Shown here one piece after another: positions 35,410 to 43,858 of a DNA stretch of 64,000 nucleotides; within the stretch, counting starts at the first letter, position 1, and each line of letters begins with the position of its first letter. Location of the stretch: assembly GCF_003116135.1 (NCBI RefSeq), contig NZ_PDOA01000001.1:248001-312000 (forward strand). Direction: 5' to 3'. A program made the translations under genes and the position numbers. The notes beneath the pieces were generated by a model. It was not told the origin of the DNA. It worked only from the letters and a program-made list of their open reading frames with translations, and searched no databases. This DNA comes from Teichococcus aestuarii. Lineage in GTDB: Bacteria > Pseudomonadota > Alphaproteobacteria > Acetobacterales > Acetobacteraceae.

Positions 35410-35512
35410 GCTGGCATGAATCCCGTGCACACCGGCGGCGCCACGATATCTGGGGCCTGCCCGCCCGGTCCGGCCCCAGCGGTTGATGCGCGCAGCTTGA
35501 AAGGAGCGGCGC

Positions 35513-36100
35513 TTGCCTGACGGGATGTCTGCGGGAAGCCTGGGAGGATCTCCCGGCGGCTTCCCGGCCTTGGTGCTGAACGCGGATTTTCGTCCGCTGT
35601 CCTATTTTCCGCTCTCGCTGTGGTCCTGGCAGGACGCGGTGAAGGCGGTCTATCTCGACCGCGTCTCGGTGCTGTCGGAATACGAGACCTCGGTGCGCTC
35701 GCCGCGCCACACCATCCGCCTGCCCAGCGTCATCGCCCTGAAGGATTACATCCCCTCGGCGCGGCGCCCGGCCTTCACGCGGTTCAACGTCTTCCTGCGC
35801 GACGGTTTCTCCTGCGTCTACTGCGGCGAGGAGCGGCCGACCCAGGAGCTGACCTTCGACCATGTGATCCCGCGCAGCCGGGGCGGCCGCACCAGCTGGG
35901 AGAACGTCGTCACCGCCTGCGGCCCGTGCAACCTGCGCAAGGGCTCGAAGCTGCCGCAGGAGATCCGCATGTTCCCCCGCTGCACGCCGCGCCAGCCGAC
36001 AGGGTGGGAATTGCAGGACAACGGGCGGATGTTCCCGCCCAACTACCTGCATGAGAGCTGGCGCGACTACCTCTACTGGGACACCGAGTTGGAGAGCTGA
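35513..36100 (+). CDS. HNH endonuclease domain protein
   Basis: 195 aa. Seen: an N-terminal domain with LVLNADFRPLSYFPLSLWSW and VYLDRVSVL typical of the alphaproteobacterial HNH family, then the nuclease with zinc-type CVYCGEE and CGPCNLRKG flanking LTFDHVIPRSRGGRTSWENV (the H-N-N/H core). Known: these standalone genes are chromosomal housekeeping-like in this class, with no proven role. TTG at 35513 has AAGGAG 6 nt upstream; the ATG at 35525 would leave 18 nt, so TTG is preferred. No intron, toxin or phage gene is near. Confidence 0.88.
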   Translation: MPDGMSAGSLGGSPGGFPALVLNADFRPLSYFPLSLWSWQDAVKAVYLDRVSVLSEYETSVRSPRHTIRLPSVIALKDYIPSARRPAFTRFNVFLRDGFSCVYCGEERPTQELTFDHVIPRSRGGRTSWENVVTACGPCNLRKGSKLPQEIRMFPRCTPRQPTGWELQDNGRMFPPNYLHESWRDYLYWDTELES

Positions 36101-36110
36101 GCGGCGCGCC

Positions 36111-36791
36111 TCAAAGCCGCTGCAGCGGGCCGGACAACGGCGCCTCGGGCGTGCCTGTGGCCGGCCGCGCGGGCGGGCCGCTCTCCGCCGCCGTGGGCTG
36201 CGCCGCCCCGCGCATAAGCTCCGTCACCCGGCCGGAGAAGCCGCTGAGGTAGAGATGCGCCGGGTCCATATCCTTCGGATTGTGCCGGACAGTGGCACGG
36301 ACGCGCACCAGCATCCCCTCGACGCCGCTGCTGCACACCATCTCGCGCTTCAGCACGGGGATCTGCGGGGTTCCCATCCGGAACTCGGCGCAACGCAGGC
36401 TGGGCACCGCCTTGCCCTGCGCGGTCATGCTGAAATCCGGGCCGCGCTCGATCCGGGTGCCAGGCTGGGCGGCGGCGTAGAGGCTGATGACAAGGGCGGC
36501 CTCCGCGACATCCCGCCGCACCGCCTCCGAGCCGGCACCGTCGGGCAGCGGCGCGCCGGGCGGCCTCAGCACGAACACCGAGGCCCAGGCCCCCTGCGCC
36601 TGCTCGGCGTAGCGGATGCGCAGATTGCCGGAATTGCCGTCGATCGCCGCCACCTCCTGCCGCGCGAAGTCGCCGATGCGCGGCGGCAGCCGGTCCGCGA
36701 GGCGCTGCTGCGGCAGGGTGCCCTGCGTCCCCGCCACGGCGCAGCCCTGCAACAGCATCACCAGGGCGGGGAGGAAAAGGTAGCGCAACAT
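36111..36791 (-). CDS. Hypothetical outer-membrane-type lipoprotein
   Basis: 226 aa, function unknown. Seen: a lipoprotein signal with lipobox LLQGC (C17), then a mixed alpha/beta body containing AIDGNSGNLRIRYAEQ, SVFVLRPPG, MTAQGKAVPSLRCAEFRMG and VRVRATVRHNPKDMDPAHLY, and a disordered Pro/Ala-rich end. Two further cysteines (in LRCAEF and MVCSSG) could form a disulfide, fitting the dsbB neighbour on the same strand 53 bp upstream. Convergent with the HNH gene (10 bp between stops). Confidence 0.7.
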   Translation of the reverse strand: MLRYLFLPALVMLLQGCAVAGTQGTLPQQRLADRLPPRIGDFARQEVAAIDGNSGNLRIRYAEQAQGAWASVFVLRPPGAPLPDGAGSEAVRRDVAEAALVISLYAAAQPGTRIERGPDFSMTAQGKAVPSLRCAEFRMGTPQIPVLKREMVCSSGVEGMLVRVRATVRHNPKDMDPAHLYLSGFSGRVTELMRGAAQPTAAESGPPARPATGTPEAPLSGPLQRL

Positions 36792-36844
36792 GGAACGCCC
36801 CGGTGGTATGGAGGAAATCTTTCTCGCACTTCGCGGGAGACGTG

Positions 36845-37321
36845 TCAGCCCCGCTGCCGCGCCCCGGCGAAGGCCAGCCCCGCCAGCCCCAGCGCGTAGA
36901 TCAGGTTCATCCCGGCCATCGAGACCGGCAGGCCGGGGATGAGATAGGTCGGCTCGTCGCAGGGCTTGGCGGGCGCGGCGGCGAGGCTGTTCATCAGCTC
37001 CTCCACGCTGCGGGCGCCGCCGGCGGTGGGCGCGGCGCAGCCGGGCAGGGGGGAGGGCCACCACTTCGCCTCCACCCCCACATGCACGGCCGCCGCGGCG
37101 GCGGAGCCGAGGATGGCCAGCCCCGCCAGCGCCAGCATCAGCCGGCGCGGCAGCAGCAGGCCGAGCAGCGCCAGCGCGGCGCCCAGCCAGTAGGGCCAGC
37201 GCTGCCACAGGCAGAGCAGGCAGGGGTTCAGCCCGCCCCAGCGCTCGGTGGCCATGGCGAGGAGCGGCGCAGCGGCGGACAGCGCCGCCACGGCCAGCGG
37301 GGTCGGCAGGAGGCGGCGCAT
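36845..37321 (-). CDS. dsbB: Disulfide bond formation protein B
   Basis: 158 aa, four transmembrane helices; re-oxidises DsbA using quinone. Seen: the first periplasmic Cys pair PCLLCLWQRWPYWLG (with the conserved Arg after CxxC), helices around residues 8-24, 45-60, 65-85 and 130-150, and the second pair C in PLPGCAAP and PCDEPTYLIPG. Its ATG shares one base with the cysE stop, so it is translationally coupled to cysE, an apt pairing of cysteine synthesis with disulfide chemistry. Confidence 0.9.
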   Translation of the reverse strand: MRRLLPTPLAVAALSAAAPLLAMATERWGGLNPCLLCLWQRWPYWLGAALALLGLLLPRRLMLALAGLAILGSAAAAAVHVGVEAKWWPSPLPGCAAPTAGGARSVEELMNSLAAAPAKPCDEPTYLIPGLPVSMAGMNLIYALGLAGLAFAGARQRG

Positions 37322-38154
37322 CAATCCTCGGCGGGGTCCAGCATCTGGTCCATGGCGCGGGCCGGCTCGGCGCAGCCCGCCTGGCCCACCACGCGGGCCG
37401 GCACCCCCGCCACGGTGGTGCAGGAGGGCACCGGCTTCAGCACCACCGAGCCGGCGGCGATGCGGGCGCAGGCGCCCACCTCGATATTGCCCAGCACCTT
37501 GGCGCCGGCGCCGATCATCACGCCGCGGCGAATCTTGGGGTGGCGGTCGCCCCCCTCCTTGCCGGTGCCGCCGAGCGTCACGCCTTGCAGCAGCGAGACA
37601 TCGTCCTCGATCAGCGCCGTCTCGCCCACCACGAGGCCCGTGGCGTGGTCGAGGAAGATGCCGCGGCCGATCCGCACCGCCGGGTGGATGTCCGTCTGGA
37701 ACACCACGGAGGCGCGCGATTGCAGCCACAGCGCCATGTCCCGCCGCCCCTGCCGCCACAGGATATGCGCCATGCGGTGCGTGGTGAGGGCGTGGAAGCC
37801 CTTGTAGTAGAGCAGCGGCTCCAGCGCGCGGGAGGTGGCCGGGTCGCGGTCCACCACCGCCATGATGTCGCTGCGCACCGCCTCGCGCAGCGCCGGGTCC
37901 TCTTCCAGGAAGCGCTCCAGGCTGCGGCGCAGCAGGGCGGTGGGCAGGTCGGCATGGTCGAGCCGGGCGGCGACGCGGCTGGCCAGGGCGGATTCCAGGC
38001 TCTCGTGCTGCAGCACGGCGGCGTGCAGGAAGCCGGCCAGCTCCGGCTCCTGCGCCGCGGCCGCCTCCGCCTCCTGCCGGATTCGGCTCCAGACAGGGTC
38101 CAGCAGGCCGGCCGCGTCACGGAGGGGGAAGGGCTGGGGGACGGACTGGTTCAT
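37321..38154 (-). CDS. cysE: Serine O-acetyltransferase
   Basis: 277 aa. Makes O-acetylserine for cysteine synthesis. Seen: the N-terminal helical domain (LDPVWSRIRQEAEAAAAQEP, FLEEDPALREAVRSDI), then the left-handed beta-helix hexapeptides HPAVRIGRGIFLDHATGLVV, GETALIEDDVSLLQGVTLGG and GAKVLGNIEVGACARIAAGS. The His-Asp pairs HPAV and DHATG match the active site. ATG at 38154 has AGGAG 6 nt upstream. First gene of the cysE-dsbB-lipoprotein cluster. Confidence 0.95.
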   Translation of the reverse strand: MNQSVPQPFPLRDAAGLLDPVWSRIRQEAEAAAAQEPELAGFLHAAVLQHESLESALASRVAARLDHADLPTALLRRSLERFLEEDPALREAVRSDIMAVVDRDPATSRALEPLLYYKGFHALTTHRMAHILWRQGRRDMALWLQSRASVVFQTDIHPAVRIGRGIFLDHATGLVVGETALIEDDVSLLQGVTLGGTGKEGGDRHPKIRRGVMIGAGAKVLGNIEVGACARIAAGSVVLKPVPSCTTVAGVPARVVGQAGCAEPARAMDQMLDPAED

Positions 38155-38336
38155 GCGGGCTCCTGGGCGGGCGGGCCGCCGCCTGGGCACCGCCGGAAGG
38201 GCGCCGGGACGGAGGGGGGCCTGGAGCCGGAACGTCGCGCCGCCGACGCCCGGGGTCAAGCGCCGTGCGGGCTGGACCGGCTGGCGTGCCACGCATACCG
38301 TGCCGCCCCGCATCATCCGGGGAGGGGAAGCACCGC

Positions 38337-38963
38337 ATGCCGATCATCTGGGGCCGCGCCAACAGCAGCAACGTCATGAAGCTGCTCTGGTTCTGCGCGG
38401 AGACGGGGCTGGATTACGAGCGGCGGGACGCCGGCGGCGCCTTCGGCGTGACGCGGGAGGCCGGCTACACCGCGAAGAACCCCATGTCCCTGGTGCCGAC
38501 GCTGGAGGAGCCGGATGGCTGGGCGGTGTGGGAGAGCAACACCATCCTGCGCTACCTGGCCAGCACCACGCCGGCCGCGGCCGCCCTCTACCCGGACGCG
38601 CCACGCGCCCGCGCTGGCATCGAGCGCTGGATGGACTGGCAGCTCGCGCATCTCTCGAAGCCGATGACCACGCTGTTCTTCACCCATGTCCGCATCCCCG
38701 AGCCGGAGCGGGACTGGTCCGCCGCCGAGGCGGCGCGGCGGCAGGCGGCGGAGCTGTGGGCCCTGCTGGACCGCCAGCTGGAGGGCCGCGCCTTCATCGA
38801 GGGCGACACCTTCACCCTGGCCGACATCGTGCTCGGCATCTTCGCGCATCGCTGGCACGCCCTGCCGATCGAGCGGCCGGAGCTGCCGGAGCTGCGCCGC
38901 TGGTACGGCACCCTGGCCGGGCGCCCCGGCTTCGCGCGGCACGTGATGGTGCCGATGACCTGA
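38337..38963 (+). CDS. Glutathione S-transferase family protein
   Basis: 208 aa. Seen: a thioredoxin-like N-terminal domain with IWGRANSSNVMKLLWFCAET (Ser-type GSH region), NPMSLVPTLEEPDGWAVWES (cis-Pro and Glu-Ser motif) and a helical C-terminal domain with FIEGDTFTLADIVLGIFAHR (the N-capping box). ATG at 38337, after GGAGGGG. Substrate unknown. It is divergent from cysE (182 bp) and just upstream of tRNA-Leu. Confidence 0.92.
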   Translation: MPIIWGRANSSNVMKLLWFCAETGLDYERRDAGGAFGVTREAGYTAKNPMSLVPTLEEPDGWAVWESNTILRYLASTTPAAAALYPDAPRARAGIERWMDWQLAHLSKPMTTLFFTHVRIPEPERDWSAAEAARRQAAELWALLDRQLEGRAFIEGDTFTLADIVLGIFAHRWHALPIERPELPELRRWYGTLAGRPGFARHVMVPMT

Positions 38964-39046
38964 GGCGCGCCGCCTGAAGCGTGACGGCAGCGCGCAACCG
39001 CGTGACGCCGCCGCCGGCTTGCGCTACAGGAGGGGCCGCACCGCGC

Positions 39047-39128
39047 GCGAGAGTGGCGGAACGGTAGACGCAGACGACTCAAAATCGTCCGACCTCAGGT
39101 CATGCGGGTTCGAGTCCCGCCTCTCGCA
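39047..39128 (+). tRNA. tRNA-Leu (anticodon CAA)
   Basis: 82 nt, class II. Acceptor GCGAGAG (39047-39053) pairs with CTCTCGC (39121-39127), discriminator A at 39128. The anticodon stem GACGA/TCGTC encloses CTCAAAA with anticodon CAA at 39080-39082 (codon TTG). There is a long variable arm with GACCTCAGGTC, and the T arm contains GGTTCGAGTCC. CCA is not encoded, unlike the tRNA-Lys in this window. Confidence 0.96.
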
Positions 39129-39160
39129 ATCAGGTTCTTCCCAGTCTCGGCGGCCGGGCC

Positions 39161-41005
39161 TCAGCGGTCTGTCAGGCGCAGCTCGATGCGGCGGTTGCGG
39201 GCCATCGCCTCGGCCGAATCGCCCTCGTCGATCGGCTGGTGCTCGCCGAAGGCGGTCGCCGCCACCCGGTTGGCCGGCAGGCCCTCGGCGATCAGCAGCT
39301 GCGCCACGGCGATGGCGCGCGCCGCCGACAGCTCCCAGTTGCTGGCGAAGCGCCCGCCGCGGATCGGGTTGCGGTCGGCATGGCCATCGACGCGCAGCAC
39401 CCAGGGCAGGTCGGGCGGGAAGCGGCGGCTGACGTCGAGCAGCACCTGCGCCAGGGCGCGGAGCTGCTGCTGCCCGGCGCCGGAAAGCTCGGCGCTGCCC
39501 ACGGGGAAGAGCACCTCGCTCTGGAACACGAAGCGGTCGCCGACGGTGCGGATCTCCGGGCGGTCGCCCAGGACCTCGCGCAGGCGGCCGAAGAAGTCGC
39601 TGCGGTAGCGCTGCAATTCCTCCACCCGCGCGGCGAGGGCGGCGTTCAGCCGCTGGCCGAGCTGGCTGATCTGCGCGTCCTTGTCGCGCCCCGACTGCTC
39701 CTCGGCATCCAGCAGCGCGGCGATGCGGGACAGTTCCGCGCGCAGCGTGGCGAGCTGCTGGGTCAGCAGCGCCACCTGGGCGCGCGCGCTCTCGGCCAGC
39801 CGGACATGCTCGCCGCTGGCGGCCTCGGCCTGCTGGCGGGCCTGGGCGGCCTGGGCGGCGGCGGCCTCGGCCTGCTGGCGGGCCTGGTTAGCCTGGGCGG
39901 CGGTGGCCTCGGCCTGCTGGCGTGCCTGGACGGCCTGGGCGGCGGTGGCCTCCGCCTGCTGGCGTGCCTGGTTGGCCTGGGCTGCGGTGGCCTCGGCCTG
40001 TTGGCGGGCCTGGTTGGCCTGGGCGGCGGTGGCTTCGGCCTGCTGGCGGGCCGCCTCGGCGGCGCGGGTGGCCGCCTCGGCGCGCTGGCGCTGCTCGGCC
40101 TCGCCGCGCGCAAGCTGTTCGGCGGCGCTGCGCGCGCGCTCCTCGGCGCCCGCCCGTGCCAGGGCCTCGGCGGCACGGCGTTCCAGCTCGTCGCGCAGCG
40201 CCGTCAGCTGCTGGATCTGCTGTGTCAGGCGGGCAAGATCGGCCAGCCTTGCCTCGATGGTGGCGCGGTCGGCCGCCACGGTGCGGTTGAGCGCCTCCAT
40301 CTCCTGGCGCAGCGTGGCCACGGCCTGCTGCGTTTCCGCAAGCTGGCGGCGCGCCTCGGCCAGCTCGGCGGCGTTGCGGTCGCGTGCCTGCTCGGCGCCG
40401 CCGGCACGCGCCTGGGCCTCGGCCAGCTGGGCGCGGGTGGCCTCCAGCATGCCACGCTCGGTGGCCAGGGCACGGCGGGCCGCGGTCAGGTCGCGCAGTG
40501 TCTGCGCGGTGTTGCCGCCCATCGCCTCGGCGCGGGACAGCGCCTCGGCCAGCCGCTCCTCCAGGCTGGCGATGCGGCTGGCGGCGCCGCCGGCGGAAAG
40601 CTCCAGGTCGGCCAGCCGGGCGGCGAGGCGGTCGCGCTCGGCACGCAGCGCCTCGCGGTCGGCCGTGCCGCGCTCGCGCTCGTCGCGCAGGCCGGAGAGC
40701 TGCGAGAGGGCGGCGTCGCGCGCCGTGGCGGCGAGGCGGAGCTCCTCGGTCAGCCGGCCGAGATTGGCGCGCAGCTCCTCGCCCTGGCCGCGCTCCAGCG
40801 CCAGCATCTCGGCCAGCTCGGCCACCTGCCGGTTCAGGCGGTCCAGCGCCTGGTCGCGCGAGGAGAGGGCGACGGAGAGGAAGCCCTGCGCCAGCACGAA
40901 GACCAGCAGCACGAAGATGATGACCATCAGCAGGGTGGAGAGCGCGTCCACATAGCCGGGCCAGGCGTTCATGCCCTCGCGCGGGCCGCGCCGTCCGAGC
41001 GCCAT
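39161..41005 (-). CDS. MotB/OmpA-like stator protein with long coiled coil
   Basis: 614 aa. Seen: an N-terminal single membrane helix of MotB type, PGYVDALSTLLMVIIFVLLV, with D20 at the place of the proton-carrying Asp; a coiled coil of about 400 residues; then an OmpA-like peptidoglycan-binding domain (about 480-614) with SEVLFPVGSAELS, VDGHADRNPI and LSAARAIAVAQLLIAEGLPA. Residues about 318-400 consist of six 14-residue units like ARQQAEATAAQANQ. Known: MotA/MotB and related pairs turn proton flow into mechanical work. Last of three co-directional genes; no flagellar gene is near. The coiled coil is much longer than in flagellar MotB. Confidence 0.88.
   Translation of the reverse strand: MALGRRGPREGMNAWPGYVDALSTLLMVIIFVLLVFVLAQGFLSVALSSRDQALDRLNRQVAELAEMLALERGQGEELRANLGRLTEELRLAATARDAALSQLSGLRDERERGTADREALRAERDRLAARLADLELSAGGAASRIASLEERLAEALSRAEAMGGNTAQTLRDLTAARRALATERGMLEATRAQLAEAQARAGGAEQARDRNAAELAEARRQLAETQQAVATLRQEMEALNRTVAADRATIEARLADLARLTQQIQQLTALRDELERRAAEALARAGAEERARSAAEQLARGEAEQRQRAEAATRAAEAARQQAEATAAQANQARQQAEATAAQANQARQQAEATAAQAVQARQQAEATAAQANQARQQAEAAAAQAAQARQQAEAASGEHVRLAESARAQVALLTQQLATLRAELSRIAALLDAEEQSGRDKDAQISQLGQRLNAALAARVEELQRYRSDFFGRLREVLGDRPEIRTVGDRFVFQSEVLFPVGSAELSGAGQQQLRALAQVLLDVSRRFPPDLPWVLRVDGHADRNPIRGGRFASNWELSAARAIAVAQLLIAEGLPANRVAATAFGEHQPIDEGDSAEAMARNRRIELRLTDR
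39821..40050 (-). repeat. 42-bp minisatellite in the MotB-like gene
   Basis: Units begin at 39821, 39863, 39905, 39947, 39989 and 40031, an exact 42-bp spacing. Five are full and the sixth decays after about 20 bp. Each codes for a 14-residue coiled-coil unit (ARQQAEATAAQANQ with N/V/A changes). Fourteen residues equal two heptads, so copy changes would keep coiled-coil phase. Confidence 0.92.
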
Positions 41006-41038
41006 GGCCTCAGCGCCCGCCGCGCGGGAGGGTCGGGG

Positions 41039-42202
41039 TCATCGCGGGCCTTCCTCGGCCAGGGCGGCGATGGTGCGGGCGAGGATCTTGATCTCGCCGC
41101 GGATCTCGGCGGTGGACTGGGCGCGGCCCTGGGCCAGGTCCTCCACCAGCCGGGCCATGTAGACCTCCAGGTTGCGCAGATGCGCGCGCGAGGCATCGTC
41201 CAGCGCCCCGTGCGTCTGCGCATGAGTCTGCGCCTCGGCCAGGCGCGCCAGGGTGGGGGCGAGGCCGGACTGCGCCTCGGCCATGCGCTGCATCAGCACC
41301 TGGTTGGCACGCATCTGCTCGGCCATGATCGAGAGCCGCTCGGTCAGCGTGTGCAGCGCCTGGGAGGAGGCGGCCCGGCTTTCCTCGCCGCGCGCCATGA
41401 TGCGCTGCAGGTTCTCGAGGTTCTCGGCATTCTGCTCCAGCAGCGCCTGCACATAGGCGGGCACGGCGCCGCCCGCCTCGCCATCGCCGCCCAGCACGCC
41501 GGAGGAGAGGCGGGTGACGCCGGCCAGCCATTCCTCCAGCTCGGAGTAGAAGCGGCTCTGCGCCTGCCCGGCGGTGAGGTCGAGGAAGCCCAGCACCAGC
41601 GCGCCGGCAAGGCCCAGCATGGAGGAGGAGAACGCCACCCCCATGCCGGTGAGCGGCTGCGCCAGCCCCGATTTGAGCTGGTTGAACAGCTGGTTCAGGT
41701 CGCCCGAGCCCACCGACATCGAGTTGATGACATCGGCCACCGCGCCGATCGTCAGGATCAGGCCCCAGAAGGTGCCGAGCAGGCCGAGGAAGATCGACAG
41801 CCCCGTCATGTAGCGCGACAGCTCGCGGCTTTCGTCGAGGCGGGAGGCGATGCCGTCCAGCACGCTGCGCATGGCCGTGGCGGAGAGCGAGAGGCGCTCC
41901 CCGCGCCGCGCCGCGAACATCGAGGCCATCGGCGCCAGCAGGCGCGGCGCGGGGCGGTTGGCGCCGCCGGCGCCGGGGCGCGGGGCACGGAAGCCCTCCA
42001 GCCACTCCACCTCCGGCTTCAGCGCCAGCACCTGCCGAATGTTCCAGGCCACGCCGATCAGCAGCACCGCCAGGATGACGCCGTTCAGCAGCGGGTTGGC
42101 GGCGAAGGCGCGCGCCAGCTCGGCCGAGAGCAGCGCCGCCAGCGCCACGACCGCCGCCAGGAAGGCGAGCATTCGCAGCAGGTAGTGGGTTGGGCGGGTC
42201 AT
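41039..42202 (-). CDS. MotA/TolQ/ExbB-family proton channel protein
   Basis: 387 aa. Seen: membrane segments around residues 10-28, 39-56, 133-155 and 190-212; the family motif LGLLGTFWGLILTIGAV in the third and GMGVAFSSSMLGLAGALVLG in the fourth; and a long C-terminal helical region (about 230-387) that is unusual for ExbB/TolQ. Known: five such subunits surround two MotB/ExbD-type helices to form a proton-driven rotor. Start overlaps the upstream gene's stop by ATGA. The MotB-like partner is 33 bp downstream. Whether it drives transport, motility or envelope remodelling is open. Confidence 0.9.
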   Translation of the reverse strand: MTRPTHYLLRMLAFLAAVVALAALLSAELARAFAANPLLNGVILAVLLIGVAWNIRQVLALKPEVEWLEGFRAPRPGAGGANRPAPRLLAPMASMFAARRGERLSLSATAMRSVLDGIASRLDESRELSRYMTGLSIFLGLLGTFWGLILTIGAVADVINSMSVGSGDLNQLFNQLKSGLAQPLTGMGVAFSSSMLGLAGALVLGFLDLTAGQAQSRFYSELEEWLAGVTRLSSGVLGGDGEAGGAVPAYVQALLEQNAENLENLQRIMARGEESRAASSQALHTLTERLSIMAEQMRANQVLMQRMAEAQSGLAPTLARLAEAQTHAQTHGALDDASRAHLRNLEVYMARLVEDLAQGRAQSTAEIRGEIKILARTIAALAEEGPR

Positions 42203-42798
42203 GGGCGGGCCTGGCTCTGGGTCTGTCGGTTGGCGCTGGGCGGCAGCAGCACGATGCTGTCGCGCGCCTCCTCGGTGCGGCCGAGGGGCCGGATGTCGAT
42301 GCGGGTGCCGTCCAGCCCCGCGGCTTCCAGGATCTGGCGCAGCGCCAGGCCGTTGGCCAGCGAATCGCGCCGCGCGGCCGAGGCATCCTCGGCCGGGCCG
42401 GCCACCTGCGCCAGCAGGGTCACGCGCCCCTCGGTGCGCCCGGCCAGCCAGCGGCCGATCTCGGTGAGGGCGGCGCGGCTGGCGGCCTCGGGCCGGCCGC
42501 GCGCGGCCTCGCCATTCAGGCGCCATCCGCCGCCGGCCAGGGCTTCCATGCCGCGCGGCAGGGCGATGGCCGGCTGCGGCAGGGCCTCGGCCGGCTGGGG
42601 CGGGCGGCTGAGGTCCGGCGGCTGGGGCGCGCTGGGGGGCGGATCGGCGGGCAGGGGCTGGGTGGCAGGCTGCTGGGTGGCAGACTGCTGGGTGGCAGGC
42701 TGCTGAGCCTGGGCCGGGCCCAACAGGGCAGGCTGCGCCAGGGCCAGCGGCACGGCCAGCAGCAGGAGGGGGCGGAGCAAGCGGAAGCGGGGGCGCAT
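42199..42798 (-). CDS. Exported OmpA-like domain protein
   Basis: 199 aa. Seen: a signal peptide (LLRPLLLLAVPLALAQPALLG) cleaved about AQAQ, a Gln/Pro/Thr-rich linker with QQPATQQSATQQPATQ, then a domain at about 105-195 (LTEIGRWLAGRTEGRVTLLA, SLANGLALRQILEAAGLDGT, RIDIRPLG) that resembles an OmpA C-terminal fold. It heads the three-gene unit with the MotA- and MotB-like genes. ATG at 42798 gives the cleaner signal peptide; one at 42822 is possible. Inferred to act in the periplasm with the stator. Confidence 0.75.
   Translation of the reverse strand: MRPRFRLLRPLLLLAVPLALAQPALLGPAQAQQPATQQSATQQPATQPLPADPPPSAPQPPDLSRPPQPAEALPQPAIALPRGMEALAGGGWRLNGEAARGRPEAASRAALTEIGRWLAGRTEGRVTLLAQVAGPAEDASAARRDSLANGLALRQILEAAGLDGTRIDIRPLGRTEEARDSIVLLPPSANRQTQSQARP
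42658..42702 (-). repeat. Three 15-bp units in the OmpA-like linker
   Basis: CTGGGTGGCAGGCTG at 42658-42672 is repeated at 42673-42687 (one change) and 42688-42702. It encodes the QQPAT/QQSAT units of the linker on the minus strand. Confidence 0.85.
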
Positions 42799-42943
42799 TG
42801 TATCGCGCAGCCTAGCCGACATCCTCGTGCAGGGGAAACGCGGCCGCGGGAGAAAGGGCATGGCCGCCCGGCCCGGCGCGCGCCCGGCCGGTGCCGGAGA
42901 GAGGCCGCGGCCCATGGCGCCGCCCGCCCCCCTGATCCGGGCT

Positions 42944-43789
42944 TCAGCCCTCGCCGCGGGCGCGGCCGACCAGGGCGATGCCTTCCTGCACCACCTCGCG
43001 CAGCTTCGGCTGCAGGTGCGGGTTGCCGGCCACCACATGGCCGTTGGCGTAGCAGTCGCCGCCCTCGGGATCGGTGGCGTAGCCGCCGGCTTCCTTCAGG
43101 ATGACCAGCCCGGCGGCGATATCCCACTTCGCCATGCCCAGCTCCCAGTAGCCCTCGTAGCGGCCGGCGGCGGTCCAGCAGAGGTCGAGCGCGGCGGCGC
43201 CCATGCGGCGGACGCCCGCCACCTGCGGCATCAGCCGGGCCAGGGTGGCGCTGAACTCCGCCTTGCGCTGCACCTTGGCGAAGGGGATGCCGGTGGCGAA
43301 CACCGCGTGCAGCATGTCGCGCCGGCCGGAGACGCGCAGGCGGCGGTCGTTGAGGAAGGCGCCGTTGCCCTTCTCGGCCCAGAACAGCTCGTCGGCGGCG
43401 GGGTTGTAGACGACGCCGGCGACGACCTCGCTCGTGGTCTCGGTCAGCCGCTTCTCGATGCCGATGGACACCGCCCAGTGCGGGATGCCGTGCAGGAAGT
43501 TGGTGGTGCCGTCCAGCGGGTCGATCACCCAGCGCCATTCCCAGTCATTGCCGCCGCTCTCGCCCTGCTCCTCGCCGAGGAAGGCGAAGTTGGGGCGGGC
43601 GCGGCCGAGCTCGGCGCGCAGCGTCTCCTCGGCGCGGAGATCGGCCTGGGAGACGAAGTCCCCGGGGCCCTTCATGCTGACCTGCAGCTGCTCCACCTCG
43701 CCGAAATCGCGCAGCAGGCGGCGGCCCGCCTTCTGGGCGGCGGCCACGACGACGTTGAGGGCGGGGGAGAGGCGGGCGGATGCGGCCAC
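42944..43789 (-). CDS. suhB: Inositol monophosphatase family protein
   Basis: 281 aa Mg-dependent phosphatase. Seen: DFVSQADLRAEE, FLGEEQGESGG (metal Glu), the signature VIDPLDGTTNFLHGIPHWA, and the second motif ELGMAKWDIAAGLVILKEAGG. The order and length fit SuhB/IMPase. Besides inositol or glycerol phosphate hydrolysis, SuhB can act in rRNA transcription antitermination in other bacteria. GTG start at 43789 with GGAG about 9 nt upstream. It is downstream of efp on the same strand, but two hairpins lie between them. Confidence 0.93.
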   Translation of the reverse strand: MAASARLSPALNVVVAAAQKAGRRLLRDFGEVEQLQVSMKGPGDFVSQADLRAEETLRAELGRARPNFAFLGEEQGESGGNDWEWRWVIDPLDGTTNFLHGIPHWAVSIGIEKRLTETTSEVVAGVVYNPAADELFWAEKGNGAFLNDRRLRVSGRRDMLHAVFATGIPFAKVQRKAEFSATLARLMPQVAGVRRMGAAALDLCWTAAGRYEGYWELGMAKWDIAAGLVILKEAGGYATDPEGGDCYANGHVVAGNPHLQPKLREVVQEGIALVGRARGEG

Positions 43790-43858
43790 GGCGGGGGGAA
43801 CTCCGGCAAAACGGAAGGCGCTGCTCCGCGGAAGGGAGAGCCCTTCCGCGCCTCATCT

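Noticed and set aside
35513-36100. Homing endonuclease or mobile intron
   Set aside because: The HNH gene is freestanding, interrupts no gene, and has no intron-like structure; it belongs to a widespread chromosomal family.
39047-39128. tRNA-Leu as an integration site of a genomic island
   Set aside because: No integrase gene and no duplicated tRNA 3' end is visible on either side.
39821-40050. CRISPR-like array
   Set aside because: The 42-bp units are directly tandem without spacers and are in frame within a coiled-coil protein, so it is a coding minisatellite.
39161-42202. Zorya-type phage defence system
   Set aside because: ZorA/ZorB are MotA/MotB-like, but no helicase or nuclease gene (ZorC, ZorD, ZorE) is adjacent; suhB and tRNA-Leu flank the genes instead.
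39239-42706. 1155-aa open frame opposite the MotA/MotB-like genes
   Set aside because: Low-complexity Gly/Leu/Ala frame produced by the third-position GC bias and the repeats of the real genes on the other strand.
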